Below are positions 1 to 6,755 of a DNA stretch of 21,941 bases, piece after piece; the stretch's first letter is position 1; each line of letters starts with the position of its first letter. Source of the stretch: a virus; the IMG/VR virus record IMGVR_UViG_3300002835_001238, positions 1-21,941 of that record; one strand, written 5' to 3'. The notes beneath the pieces were generated by a model, which worked only from the letters and a program-made list of their open reading frames with translations, was not told the DNA's origin and searched no databases. A program made the translations under genes and the position numbers.

Positions 1-288
1 ATCTATACTAACCAAGAGTCTGTTAAAGGTATCGAAAAACTAATAGAAGGTTCAAGTGCATTTCAATTGGACATTCGTTTTGAAGCACCGGCTAAATCAA
101 TTGGAATACTATCGCTTCTAAAAGTAAAAGGTTTTGATAGCATCATGATAAATGGTCCAGATGAATTACTTAGCGACCTTAAAATTGTTAATGACATTTT
201 ACATAAATACTATAATGGGAGTAAAGATACTATTGGCTTTCAACGAGAACTAATTGAACGTGACTTAGACGAATATGCAGAATTTTAA
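1..288 (+). CDS. Array paralog 1 (5' truncated by window), tagged putative internal head protein
   Basis: The frame is open from the first base, so this is the 3' part of a longer gene; a TTG at 67 is not a credible start. The 95 visible residues include a segment equivalent to the 'GLLxLLKI' block of the other paralogs (ILSLLKVKG) and end in the family tag (FQRELIERDLDEYAEF). The preceding SVKGIEKLIEG matches the 'SLSGIHKIIK' block of the 10787 and 13995 genes, so it probably belongs to the small non-LRR subgroup. Its last 14 bases also encode the start of the next gene. The array therefore extends upstream of the window. Function is unknown; the internal-head-protein idea rests on the complete relatives. 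Confidence 0.9.
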   Translation: MYTNQESVKGIEKLIEGSSAFQLDIRFEAPAKSIGILSLLKVKGFDSIMINGPDELLSDLKIVNDILHKYYNGSKDTIGFQRELIERDLDEYAEF

Positions 289-1012
289 ATCTTATCTTGC
301 TGAAAAGTTAGCAACCAATTTTGCCCCTTGGCATATTACTGACCCTGAGAAAGTTCAGTACTATATGAAAAATTATGCTAATATGTCTGGATGGAAAGTG
401 AATAAAGACGGAACTGTATCTGTCACTAAGTCGGACTATTCGCCTAATGGGGTATATGGCGACATTGGCGGATACGGTCATGGTGAAACTGCACTCATGG
501 TAAAGTACAGAACTGCTAAGAAGTTTGAAATAAATGTTGCAGATGGTTCAAATTTCAAATCACTTTGGGGAATTCCTGATGCATGCGACCAATTGAATAT
601 AAGTGTTCCGTCATTAGAAACATTAGAACATTGTACTCCAGTTATCAAAGATTCGTTATATCTCTATACTCCTAACTTGAAAAGTTTTGATTGTGGAAAA
701 GTTTCGATTGCACAAGAACTAAAAATTGGAAGTATTGGGAAAGCACCGCTTAGAGATTTACACAAACATTTTGCAGTTCCACAAATTCGTTTCTATAACA
801 CCGCTCTACACCTAATCAAACAAAAACCGCTGTTATCATTGTTGAAATGTAATGCTAAATTGACATGGGGTTCAATTATGACAATTAATGGAACGTCTCT
901 AACTGAAGTAGTAGAAGTGTTAAAAATACTAAATAAGTATAATAGTTCTAGTATTATACAATGTCAGCGAGAACTTATCGAAAAAGACCTAGACGAATAT
1001 GCGGAGTTTTAA
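275..1012 (+). CDS. Array paralog 2, tagged putative internal head protein, APW subgroup
   Basis: A 245-residue member of the paralog family. The leader MQNFKSYLAE ends in L-A-E, as in the T4 capsid-targeting sequence, and is followed by a core starting NFAPW that closely resembles the 1658 gene (ASAKNLAPW). The core has degenerate LRR-like lines (SLETLEHC, NLKSFDC) and a LRDLHKHF block. After a PLLSLLK block it ends with the tag CQRELIEKDLDEYAEF. The start overlaps the end of the previous gene by 14 nt, the same bases being read as YAEF-stop in one frame and MQNF in the other. There is no clear Shine-Dalgarno sequence, so translational coupling is likely. Existence is certain; function is inferred only from leader and context. 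Confidence 0.93.
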   Translation: MQNFKSYLAEKLATNFAPWHITDPEKVQYYMKNYANMSGWKVNKDGTVSVTKSDYSPNGVYGDIGGYGHGETALMVKYRTAKKFEINVADGSNFKSLWGIPDACDQLNISVPSLETLEHCTPVIKDSLYLYTPNLKSFDCGKVSIAQELKIGSIGKAPLRDLHKHFAVPQIRFYNTALHLIKQKPLLSLLKCNAKLTWGSIMTINGTSLTEVVEVLKILNKYNSSSIIQCQRELIEKDLDEYAEF

Positions 1013-1671
1013 TGAAAATAAAAGAACTATTTGAGAATGAATTACCGATGACGACACAAGGCAGAGTTAGTAGTGGAACATATGTTGTAGACCTTTCTCT
1101 TGAAAATCTTCCATCAGAAAATCTTAGACAAAGGATAGTCAAAAACATCAAGTTTGTCTATCCTCAAGCTGAAGTTCATATTGATAAAGAAGCTATTTTG
1201 ACTAAAATACCAAAGATTGTGGCATCTTATATTCATGAACTACCGGATATACATGATGACATTATTCAAACAGTTGAAGAAACAGTTAATGATTTTAATA
1301 ATAAAGATGAAGATCCTATTGCTCATGGTCAATCAGAATTAGTTTTCGATGGTGTTCCATCATTCAAAGTTATTACTGAAAGAGTAACTATCAATTGTCA
1401 AGAAAATTCCATTGGTCTTACCGGGTTAGACAAGCTCATAGGACCAGAAGTTCAAGAACTATTCATTAACGATATTCAAAAGCTGAAAGGTCATATCTTG
1501 TCATTATGCAAAATACCTATGAGCGTTGATATGTATCTCTATTCAAGATCGTCTGGAGATTTACATCATAAGATTGACGAAATGCTGATAAAGCATCGTC
1601 CTACACAGGATGTCATTGGTTTTCAACGTGAACTTATCGAAAAGGATTTAGACGAATATGCAGAGTTTTAA
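1012..1671 (+). CDS. Array paralog 3, tagged putative internal head protein, non-LRR subgroup
   Basis: 219 residues from the ATG that shares one A with the upstream TAA. An in-frame ATG at 961 would add 17 residues that merely re-read the previous gene's tag in another frame, so it is rejected. The family leader MKIKELFE starts exactly at 1012, and GGAG sits 6 nt upstream. The core has no obvious LRR lines. It has the pattern of the 10131/10787/13995 group: a VVDLSLENL strand, a central PSF(K)V segment and a GLTGLDKLI block, followed by HILSLCKI. The tag is FQRELIEKDLDEYAEF, with Phe for the usual Cys as in paralog 1. The leader fits L-x-E (LFE). Function unknown. Confidence 0.93.
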   Translation: MKIKELFENELPMTTQGRVSSGTYVVDLSLENLPSENLRQRIVKNIKFVYPQAEVHIDKEAILTKIPKIVASYIHELPDIHDDIIQTVEETVNDFNNKDEDPIAHGQSELVFDGVPSFKVITERVTINCQENSIGLTGLDKLIGPEVQELFINDIQKLKGHILSLCKIPMSVDMYLYSRSSGDLHHKIDEMLIKHRPTQDVIGFQRELIEKDLDEYAEF

Positions 1672-2407
1672 AACATATCTAGCAGAAGCATCTGCCAAAA
1701 ACCTTGCTCCATGGCAAGACCCGTCTAATCCAGCATATGTTAATGTCAATGTAAGTGATTACTTTAGAGGAAGTGTAAAGAGGAATAAGAATGGTACTTA
1801 TTCAACTTCTGCGCCTCATGGATATTTTATTTCGTGTCTAAAGTTAGATAATGGTAAGCAATACGTACTACCTGTCAAGTTTTCAATTATGAGTTACTTT
1901 GAAACTATTTCCGGTGTTGAAAATGGTCTTACTACTCTTCAAGGTTGTCCTGATACAATAAGACATGAAATGGTTATTGACTCAAAGAACTTAACCACCT
2001 TAGATTATCTTTATACTCAAGTACATTGGAAGCTCAGCATTCAATGTCCTAATCTCAAAACATTTGGAGATGCAAAAACAAAATGTCTTGACTTAGTTCT
2101 ATATGACATTGGTGATGTTCCTCTCAAAGAGGTTCAATATCACGTTGAAGTAATTCATACTATCTATCTTGGATTTGATGCTGCCTATAAAAAACCTGTC
2201 TTATCAATATTCAAAATCAAAGGACATTGGGTTTCAATAGAACAAAGAACCAGTTTTGACCAATGGAAGTCAGACCCAGATGGTTCTAAAGCTAAAGAAT
2301 TTGATTTAGTATGCAAAATACTAAGCAAGTATGCTAAATCTCGAAACGCCATTGCGTGCCAACGCGAACTAATTGAAAATGACTTGGATGAATACGCAGA
2401 GTTCTAA
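1658..2407 (+). CDS. Array paralog 4, last of first block, APW subgroup
   Basis: 249 residues. The leader MQSFKTYLAE is followed by Ala, which makes YLAE|A an excellent match to the T4 prohead-protease site FIAE|A. The core is a sister of the 275 gene (NLAPWQDP) with LRR-like lines GLTTLQGCPD, NLTTLDY and NLKTFGD, then PVLSIFKIKG and the tag CQRELIENDLDEYAEF. The gene overlaps the preceding one by 14 nt. It closes the first array block: the tag-stop region reads TTC TAA with no start codon after it. The stop interlocks with the stop of a convergent minus-strand gene (4-nt overlap), so there is no room for a terminator between them. Confidence 0.93.
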   Translation: MQSFKTYLAEASAKNLAPWQDPSNPAYVNVNVSDYFRGSVKRNKNGTYSTSAPHGYFISCLKLDNGKQYVLPVKFSIMSYFETISGVENGLTTLQGCPDTIRHEMVIDSKNLTTLDYLYTQVHWKLSIQCPNLKTFGDAKTKCLDLVLYDIGDVPLKEVQYHVEVIHTIYLGFDAAYKKPVLSIFKIKGHWVSIEQRTSFDQWKSDPDGSKAKEFDLVCKILSKYAKSRNAIACQRELIENDLDEYAEF

Positions 2408-2613
2408 GAGTTTAACAAGTTAGTCAAAAAGTCTATCTTAACAGCAAGTTCGAGTTTCTCTGCTTCCATTTTTCCTATTGCATTATTGATATTGTCGAGA
2501 CCGTTTACTCTGGCGTAAAAGTTATAGTTTTCTTTAAAAAACCCTAATGATTTTGCGACGAATTCATAATCTTGACTTAGTTTTTCTAAATATTCTGCTG
2601 AAAAGTTATTCAT
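2404..2613 (-). CDS. Small hypothetical protein, predicted coiled coil
   Basis: 69 residues, mostly helix-forming with heptad-like Leu/Ile spacing (SAEYLEKLSQDYEF, and a C-terminal half rich in Glu, Lys and Leu). No signal peptide, membrane segment or known motif is visible. It lies 6 nt downstream of the zinc-finger gene on the same strand, and GAGG about 11 nt before its ATG can serve as ribosome binding site, so the two form a small minus-strand operon inserted against the direction of all other genes. Its TAG stop interlocks with the TAA of the array gene on the plus strand. No function can be assigned. Confidence 0.6.
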   Translation of the reverse strand: MNNFSAEYLEKLSQDYEFVAKSLGFFKENYNFYARVNGLDNINNAIGKMEAEKLELAVKIDFLTNLLNS

Positions 2614-2619
2614 GTGTTT

Positions 2620-2931
2620 TTATCCCTCTTTATTTTGATATCTTAAATGTAGTCCACAACTTGCTTTTCCACAAGTTGTTCTATAGCCTCTGTATAATAC
2701 ATAAGACCGTTTATTGCCACAGAACTGGCATAATGGCATATCATCAATATTATTCAATATGCAATAAATCCGTTCATGAAGTGTAGCTTCTTTTGGAAGA
2801 AAAAGTGTCTCACGTAGAATACTTTCGAATAAGTCAGGGTCAATAGACTCAAGATATTCAGTCTTTCTTGAGTTCAACTTTTTCTTATTAGATACTAATA
2901 AAGATTGTTCTATTTGAGATTTGATTTCCAT
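2620..2931 (-). CDS. Short zinc-finger protein, possible homing-endonuclease remnant
   Basis: 103 residues. The first half is charged and helical. A segment HERIYCILNNI leads into a four-cysteine zinc-binding motif C68-x2-C71-x15-C87-x4-C92 with an intervening RGY. From family knowledge, 'ERIY-xxLNN' followed by such a finger is the N-terminal DNA-binding half of mobile endonuclease-like proteins scattered through T4-type phages, which normally continue into a catalytic domain. Here the protein stops 11 residues after the last Cys, so the nuclease part is missing and the gene may be a remnant or a stand-alone binding domain. Minus orientation and location between two blocks of late genes fit an inserted mobile gene. 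A TATAAATA box lies only 6 nt upstream of the ATG. Confidence 0.6.
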   Translation of the reverse strand: MEIKSQIEQSLLVSNKKKLNSRKTEYLESIDPDLFESILRETLFLPKEATLHERIYCILNNIDDMPLCQFCGNKRSYVLYRGYRTTCGKASCGLHLRYQNKEG

Positions 2932-2937
2932 ATACTC

Positions 2938-2945
2938 TATTTATA
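2938..2945 (-). promoter_or_regulatory. T4-type late promoter box, minus strand (TATAAATA)
   Basis: A perfect T4 late-promoter octamer read on the minus strand, just before the zinc-finger gene. The expected transcription start, about 6 nt downstream, would fall on or next to the ATG, giving an almost leaderless transcript. It could be a chance match in AT-rich DNA. Confidence 0.4.
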
Positions 2946-2987
2946 TGTAGGGTTACATACATATTTCGAGAATTAGAAGGCTCTAAT

Positions 2988-2995
2988 GATAAATA
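2988..2995 (+). promoter_or_regulatory. Probable late promoter box (GATAAATA) for tail tube gene
   Basis: One mismatch from the T4 late octamer TATAAATA, in the 124-base divergent gap upstream of the tail tube gene. The same GATAAATA occurs at 3741 and 17717, also in intergenic gaps before late genes, which supports a phage-specific variant of the box. The tube gene itself has a good AAGGAG ribosome binding site at 3041-3046. Confidence 0.55.
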
Positions 2996-3055
2996 CTCTC
3001 ATATAGAAATATAATTCTTTATATATATAATTCAATTTCAAAGGAGAGCTTACTT

Positions 3056-3649
3056 ATGGCAACTTTATCACAAACAGGGATACCATTATCTGGTAACGGT
3101 ATTCTTCATCCTAAACACCGTAATAGATTTCAAGTTCAATTCGTAGGTATGTTGAACGACGGCACAAACCTAACAAGACAGGTTGTTACATGTAATCGTC
3201 CAACATTAACATTTGATGAAGTCCCATTACATCGTTACAATTCAATCTCATTTGTTGCAGGAAAGCATTCTTGGTCAGATTTCCAAGTAACTTTGGAAGA
3301 TGACTTGACAGGTTTAGCATCTTCTGCTGTTCAAGCTCAATTAGAAAGACAACAGCGTTTGATTGGTGCTGACCATGCTTCAGGTCAATTTTTGAATACT
3401 GCAGCGACTGCATCAGGTTACAAATTTGGTGTAGTTCTTCAAATGCTTGATGGTAATGAAGCTATTGCGGAACAATGGAAAATGGAAGGTGCTTGGATAA
3501 AAGAAGCAACTTATGGAGACCTTGACTATTCGTCAGCTGACCAAGTTCAAATCCAATTATCAATCAAATATGACCATGCATGGCAAGAATTGAATAATGG
3601 CGTAGTTGGAACTGATGGTATAAATGCTACAGCTGGTTTCTTGTTGTAA
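3056..3649 (+). CDS. 19: Tail tube protein, T4 gp19-like
   Basis: 197 residues (T4 gp19 has 163). This is the subunit expected to polymerise into the inner tube of a contractile tail. Visible family features are the N-terminal strand HRNRFQVQFVG, the segment VTCNRPTLTFDEVPLHRYNS, and the later 'W-x-DFQVTLEDD' strand followed by a helix, a pattern shared by the gp19/gp54 tube fold. A C-terminal half (WKMEGAWIKEATYGDLDYS, then VQIQLSIKYDHAW) matches the closing strands of the same fold. It has a strong AAGGAG site 9 nt from the ATG, its own late box and a strong terminator, so it is a monocistronic, highly expressed unit. Assignment is by motif pattern, not by alignment. Confidence 0.82.
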   Translation: MATLSQTGIPLSGNGILHPKHRNRFQVQFVGMLNDGTNLTRQVVTCNRPTLTFDEVPLHRYNSISFVAGKHSWSDFQVTLEDDLTGLASSAVQAQLERQQRLIGADHASGQFLNTAATASGYKFGVVLQMLDGNEAIAEQWKMEGAWIKEATYGDLDYSSADQVQIQLSIKYDHAWQELNNGVVGTDGINATAGFLL

Positions 3650-3666
3650 GTTTCATACTCATAGAA

Positions 3667-3703
3667 GGGGGGAGAATACCAATAAAGTATTCTCCCCTTT
3701 TTT
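3667..3703 (+). terminator. Rho-independent terminator after tail tube gene
   Basis: An 11-bp perfect stem GGGGAGAATAC (3669-3679) and GTATTCTCCCC (3687-3697), with a 7-nt loop, followed by six T. This is the clearest terminator in the window. It isolates the tail tube transcript from the downstream operon. Confidence 0.93.
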
Positions 3704-3740
3704 GTTTATATTATTAGTAAATATTAGTTTTCCAAATAAA

Positions 3741-3748
3741 GATAAATA
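3741..3748 (+). promoter_or_regulatory. Probable late promoter box (GATAAATA) for the tube-initiator to terS operon
   Basis: GATAAATA about 40 nt upstream of the next start codon and downstream of the strong terminator. No other promoter or terminator is seen until 16013, so this box may drive the whole run of genes through the fourteen-gene array. An AAGGA site at 3776-3780 precedes the ATG at 3791 with about 10 nt spacing. Confidence 0.55.
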
Positions 3749-3790
3749 CATTTAGTACATGTATTACCAGAAAACAAGGAACTTATATAA

Positions 3791-5059
3791 ATGTCAGCAA
3801 TTGATTTTAGCAAAATAGTCAGTGGAGCAGGGATACAGCTCGAACAAGCAGCTTATAACAAATTTGGAGCAGCGGTCGACCAGTTTACTCGTGCTCCATT
3901 TTCTGACATGATTACCGCAAGGACTTCGAGTTTTGGAGGTTTAGACCCGCATTTTAGACCAGACCAAAAAGGAATATGGCGACCTGCTAACTATGCGCAG
4001 GATTTAATTACGTATCAACCGAAACATAGGTTTATGTTTCGTGTATTGTTCGAAATGAATCCTAACTTTACTGAACTGATAGGCGGAAGAAAAGACGTAT
4101 TTCAATATGTTATCAAAAATATTGATAGACCTAAATTGAACTTTGATTATGAAGCTGTCAATATGTATAACTATAAGACAAAGGTTTTGAAGACAATCAA
4201 CCATGAACCTTTGTCAATGACGTTGATTGACGATATCGCAGATACTTTTCATGCGTTCTTTGCTGCTTATCTTCGTGCTCATTCACCAGCGGCTCGTTCA
4301 TGGACACCAGAAAAGTCATTAGCTATGATGGAAAGCAGTGGTATGGCTTTTTCCAAATCACGTGACGGAACGCAGATTGACTCTGCTGCGCGAGGTGCTT
4401 TACCTGATGATGCTATCAATCCATTTCGTTCTATTCGTCTTATTCAGTACTTTGGACATGCTACACAATTGAATACTTTTTGGTTTGTCAATCCACGTAT
4501 CCTTGACATTTCTTATGACTCTGCTGATAATGAAGGTGGAGATGTTGGTAACCATGCCACTATAAGATTTGATTATGATGCTTTGTCAATTGGACAACCG
4601 ACACAAGTCACAGGTCGTTCAGAATATGCTGCTCCAGGGTCTGATATGTTTAGTCCAGAAATCCCAGTTCAAAACATTGGTTTTCCTTCTCCTCATTGGT
4701 ACGGTGATAGTGCCGGTCCTGGAGGATTTGGTGGAGGTGGAGGATGGTTAGGTAATGTGTTATCAGGTGTTGTAGGAGGAGCAGTCAATCAAGTAGCAAG
4801 TGGAATAGTAGGTAACATCAAAATTCCAATTCTTGGACAAGCAGCACGAAATGTTGTCTTTGGAGCTTCACGTCAGATTACCAATACTACTCGTAATACT
4901 TTATTTGGTGTAACTGGCGGTTTAAGTTCAGCTATCTCTAACTCAGCATCAAGTGCTGGACGATGGATAAGTGACTCGGTGTCTAACATGGGGAAAACTT
5001 CACCGCCAGTAGGAACTCAAACATCTGATGAAATGTTTAGGAAAATAAGAGAAGAATAA
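3791..5059 (+). CDS. Tail tube-fold protein, probable gp54-like tube initiator/baseplate protein
   Basis: 422 residues. It appears to be a second, larger paralog of the tube protein. After an about 75-residue N-terminal extension comes KHRFMFRVLFEM (78-89), equivalent to RNRFQVQF of gp19. Then follow IDRPKLNFDYEAVNMYNYKT (111-130), HEPLSMTLIDD (138-148) and later fold strands (NPRILDISYDSAD, HATIRFDYDAL). The C-terminal 110 residues are low complexity: a Gly run at 311-318 and then a Gly/Ser/Ala/Asn-rich amphipathic stretch. T4 gp54 likewise has the gp19 fold plus a Gly/Ser-rich tail, and starts tube polymerisation on the baseplate; it is 320 residues, so this one is longer. A different tail role is possible. 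Confidence 0.65.
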   Translation: MSAIDFSKIVSGAGIQLEQAAYNKFGAAVDQFTRAPFSDMITARTSSFGGLDPHFRPDQKGIWRPANYAQDLITYQPKHRFMFRVLFEMNPNFTELIGGRKDVFQYVIKNIDRPKLNFDYEAVNMYNYKTKVLKTINHEPLSMTLIDDIADTFHAFFAAYLRAHSPAARSWTPEKSLAMMESSGMAFSKSRDGTQIDSAARGALPDDAINPFRSIRLIQYFGHATQLNTFWFVNPRILDISYDSADNEGGDVGNHATIRFDYDALSIGQPTQVTGRSEYAAPGSDMFSPEIPVQNIGFPSPHWYGDSAGPGGFGGGGGWLGNVLSGVVGGAVNQVASGIVGNIKIPILGQAARNVVFGASRQITNTTRNTLFGVTGGLSSAISNSASSAGRWISDSVSNMGKTSPPVGTQTSDEMFRKIREE

Positions 5060-5063
5060 GATT

Positions 5064-5639
5064 ATGGCTCAAGGTCGTTTTATTCCGCGCAATCCTCAAA
5101 AGTATTTTGGAAATGCTGCTCAAATCTTCTTTCGTTCTTCATGGGAACTAACTGTCATGAAGTTCTTTGATAGTTCTATAAGTGTTACTAGATGGAATAG
5201 TGAAGAAGTTGCAATACCTTACATTTCTCCAAAAGATGGACGAGTCCATCGGTATTATCCTGACTTTATGTTTGAGATGATAAATACAAATCAAGAAGTT
5301 GAAAGATGGATAGTTGAAGTAAAACCGTTGAAAGAAGCAAGTGCTGAACATGCTAAGTCAGCTTATGATAGAGTTGCACTTATGGTCAATGAAGCGAAGT
5401 GGATTGCCGCTGAAAGGTTTTGCCAGGTCAATGGAATGAAATTCAAGGTCATCACTGAAGTTGATATCTATCGAATGATGCCACGAACTGCAAAGAAGAA
5501 AGCACCAAAAGTCAAAAAGCTAGCTGCCAATGGAACTAAGAAACCTGTAGCACCAAGAAAACCGAAAACTGCAAGTAAGACATCTATAACAAGAGCGCCA
5601 ACAAATGATAAAAGAAAATCTAAAAAAACATCCGCTTGA
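5064..5639 (+). CDS. 4: Head completion nuclease, T4 gp4-like
   Basis: 191 residues. The T4 gp4 pattern is clear: an N-terminal basic G-R-F-I-P-R-N-P-x-K-Y, then FFRSSWE (E28), VAIPYISPKDGRVHRYYPDF (D67) and WIVEVKP (E85-x-K87). Together these give the E...D...E-x-K metal site of TnsA/restriction-like nucleases. gp4-type proteins act on the packaged DNA end and complete the head before tail joining. T4 gp4 is about 150 residues; this protein adds about 45 C-terminal residues rich in Lys, Pro, Ala and Thr (from about 143), which could bind DNA. It begins 4 nt after the tube-initiator gene, with only a weak purine-rich site, and overlaps terS by 35 nt. Confidence 0.82.
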   Translation: MAQGRFIPRNPQKYFGNAAQIFFRSSWELTVMKFFDSSISVTRWNSEEVAIPYISPKDGRVHRYYPDFMFEMINTNQEVERWIVEVKPLKEASAEHAKSAYDRVALMVNEAKWIAAERFCQVNGMKFKVITEVDIYRMMPRTAKKKAPKVKKLAANGTKKPVAPRKPKTASKTSITRAPTNDKRKSKKTSA

Positions 5640-6078
5640 AGATATCTTCAACATTGAACCAGGTTCAACTTATGATATGACTACAAGTTCATCATCTTCA
5701 TATGAAGATGATATGATTGCTGTTCCTCAACAAACGGTTGCCCAATCATATCAAGATGATGCAGAAGATATTGATATCAACAATAAGATTGAGAGTATTT
5801 TTGAAGCTGCTATGGATGCTTATGAAAACCAAACAGCACTTACTGAAATAGTAGAACCTCGATATGCTGCAAGGAATGCAGAAGTGGCGGCACAGTACCT
5901 CAATACTGCGTTGAATGCAACGGCTCTTAAAGCAAGAACTAAAAATGACAAAAGAAAGACTGCTCCATTTATTCCATTTGGAAATAATACAAATATTTCT
6001 GGGAACAACATCGTTGTCGCGGATAGAAATCAGATATTAGAAATGTTACGTAACAAAAACAAGGATTCGTTAGACTAA
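5605..6078 (+). CDS. 16: Terminase small subunit, T4 gp16-like
   Basis: 157 residues (T4 gp16 has 164). The N-terminal LEDIFNIEP and an acidic linker (YQDDAEDIDINNKIESIFEAAMDA) lead into the helical middle (YAARNAEVAAQYLNTALNATALKART) and a C-terminal NNIVVADRNQILEMLR. This corresponds to the 'VFVGST...LxxxL' terminus common in T4-type small terminases, the helical middle being the ring-forming part. The subunit recognises DNA and stimulates the large terminase. Its start lies inside gp4 (35-nt overlap) with only a weak ribosome site. Its TAA stop shares an A with the ATG of the first gene of the large array, coupling terS to that array. The large terminase, adjacent in T4, is 9.98 kb further on. 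Confidence 0.75.
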   Translation: MIKENLKKHPLEDIFNIEPGSTYDMTTSSSSSYEDDMIAVPQQTVAQSYQDDAEDIDINNKIESIFEAAMDAYENQTALTEIVEPRYAARNAEVAAQYLNTALNATALKARTKNDKRKTAPFIPFGNNTNISGNNIVVADRNQILEMLRNKNKDSLD

Positions 6079-6755
6079 TGAAAATAAAAGAATTATTTGA
6101 AACATCAAGTACTCAACAAATGACTAATCCAGAAGTCCGTGAGTTAATTCAATACTGGGTTGATAAGGGTTGGCTAAAGGAAGGTTTTAACAATGGTGAT
6201 TCTATACATGGTTTCCAAGTAGCTTCTGATGGTTCTGCTGAACGTAAACTTGATAAGCTAGAAATAGTGAATGAAATGCTAACTCCTGAAGGAACCTTTC
6301 CGTTCAAGTTATCTCGTGCTAAGTATGTCGCAGTTAGAGCAAATAATCTTTCTTCGTTCAAAAACTTTCCTGAACAAATTGAACATCGAATTTCTGGCAA
6401 TCTTTTGTGTCTTGACATGTTAGCACCTAGCTTCCCTCATCTTACATCTTTAGAAGGATGTCCAAAATACTGTAGAGGTCACGCGAGATTATCACGAGCA
6501 AAAAATCTATCATATGCTAACGTTCATAAACATATCTTAGCTGCAGATGTGATTTCTATAAATGAAGAATATGTTGGCCCAATGTTAGGATTTCTAAAGA
6601 TAGTCAATCTTAAAGAAATTAGACACTTATATTCAGAAAATGGAAAATTAGCTGAAGCAGCAGAGATTATCAATGAGTATCTACCAAAAGGAGATTCTGT
6701 TGCATGCCAACGAAAACTAATTGAAAATGATTTAGACGAGTACGCGGAGTTTTAA
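6078..6755 (+). CDS. Array paralog 5 (first of second block), LRR-like tagged putative internal head protein
   Basis: 225 residues. The leader MKIKELFE (L-F-E) is followed by a helical segment. Three LRR-like lines follow: SFKNFPEQI (93-101), TSLEGCPKYCRG (123-134) and NLSYANVHKHI (143-153). Then come the family block PMLGFLKIVNLKEI (168-181) and the tag CQRKLIENDLDEYAEF (210-225). The core is closest to the 8828 gene, which has the same linker (STQQM.. / SNQQM..) and TPEGTxPFKxxRAK, and to 15311. The ATG overlaps the stop of terS by 1 nt; AAGGA lies about 12 nt upstream. No enzymatic motif is visible. The packaged-protein role is inferred from the leader. Confidence 0.93.
   Translation: MKIKELFETSSTQQMTNPEVRELIQYWVDKGWLKEGFNNGDSIHGFQVASDGSAERKLDKLEIVNEMLTPEGTFPFKLSRAKYVAVRANNLSSFKNFPEQIEHRISGNLLCLDMLAPSFPHLTSLEGCPKYCRGHARLSRAKNLSYANVHKHILAADVISINEEYVGPMLGFLKIVNLKEIRHLYSENGKLAEAAEIINEYLPKGDSVACQRKLIENDLDEYAEF

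Larger units (their letters stand above)
1..2407 (+). repeat. Tandem paralog array, block 1 (4 genes, continues upstream)
   Basis: Four members separated by junctions at 275-288 (14 nt), 1012 (1 nt) and 1658-1671 (14 nt). At each junction the DNA for the C-terminal tag of one gene and the leader of the next forms a conserved repeat of roughly 75-80 bases. The 5' end lies outside the window. Confidence 0.9.

Noticed and set aside
67-288. A short gene starting at the TTG at position 67
   Set aside because: The frame is open to the window edge and the upstream residues continue the family pattern, so the real start is outside the window.
961-1011. Upstream ATG for the gene at 1012
   Set aside because: It would add 17 residues read from another frame of the preceding tag; the conserved leader begins at 1012. 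The same argument removes ATG 12311 (true start 12332) and ATG 15305 (true start 15311).
2547-2786. Plus-strand ORF of 79 codons
   Set aside because: It is antisense to the two minus-strand genes, has no ribosome site and an unlikely composition (many Cys, Tyr, Phe).
2944-2959. Inverted repeat TATGTAGGGTTACATA as an operator
   Set aside because: Only 6 bp arms in AT-rich DNA and no repressor gene nearby; too weak to list.
3001-3035. Sigma70 promoter based on TATAAT in the divergent gap
   Set aside because: TATAAT-like words are expected by chance in this AT-rich stretch and no -35 hexamer sits at a proper distance.
4004-4204. Antisense ORF inside the tube-initiator gene
   Set aside because: Shadow of a well supported gene; the same holds for 3186-3413, 5148-5351, 5820-6011, 6149-6418, 9570-9755, 10046-10348, 12999-13259, 13719-13934, 18265-18465 and 18506-18745 on the minus strand and 4569-4751 on the plus strand.
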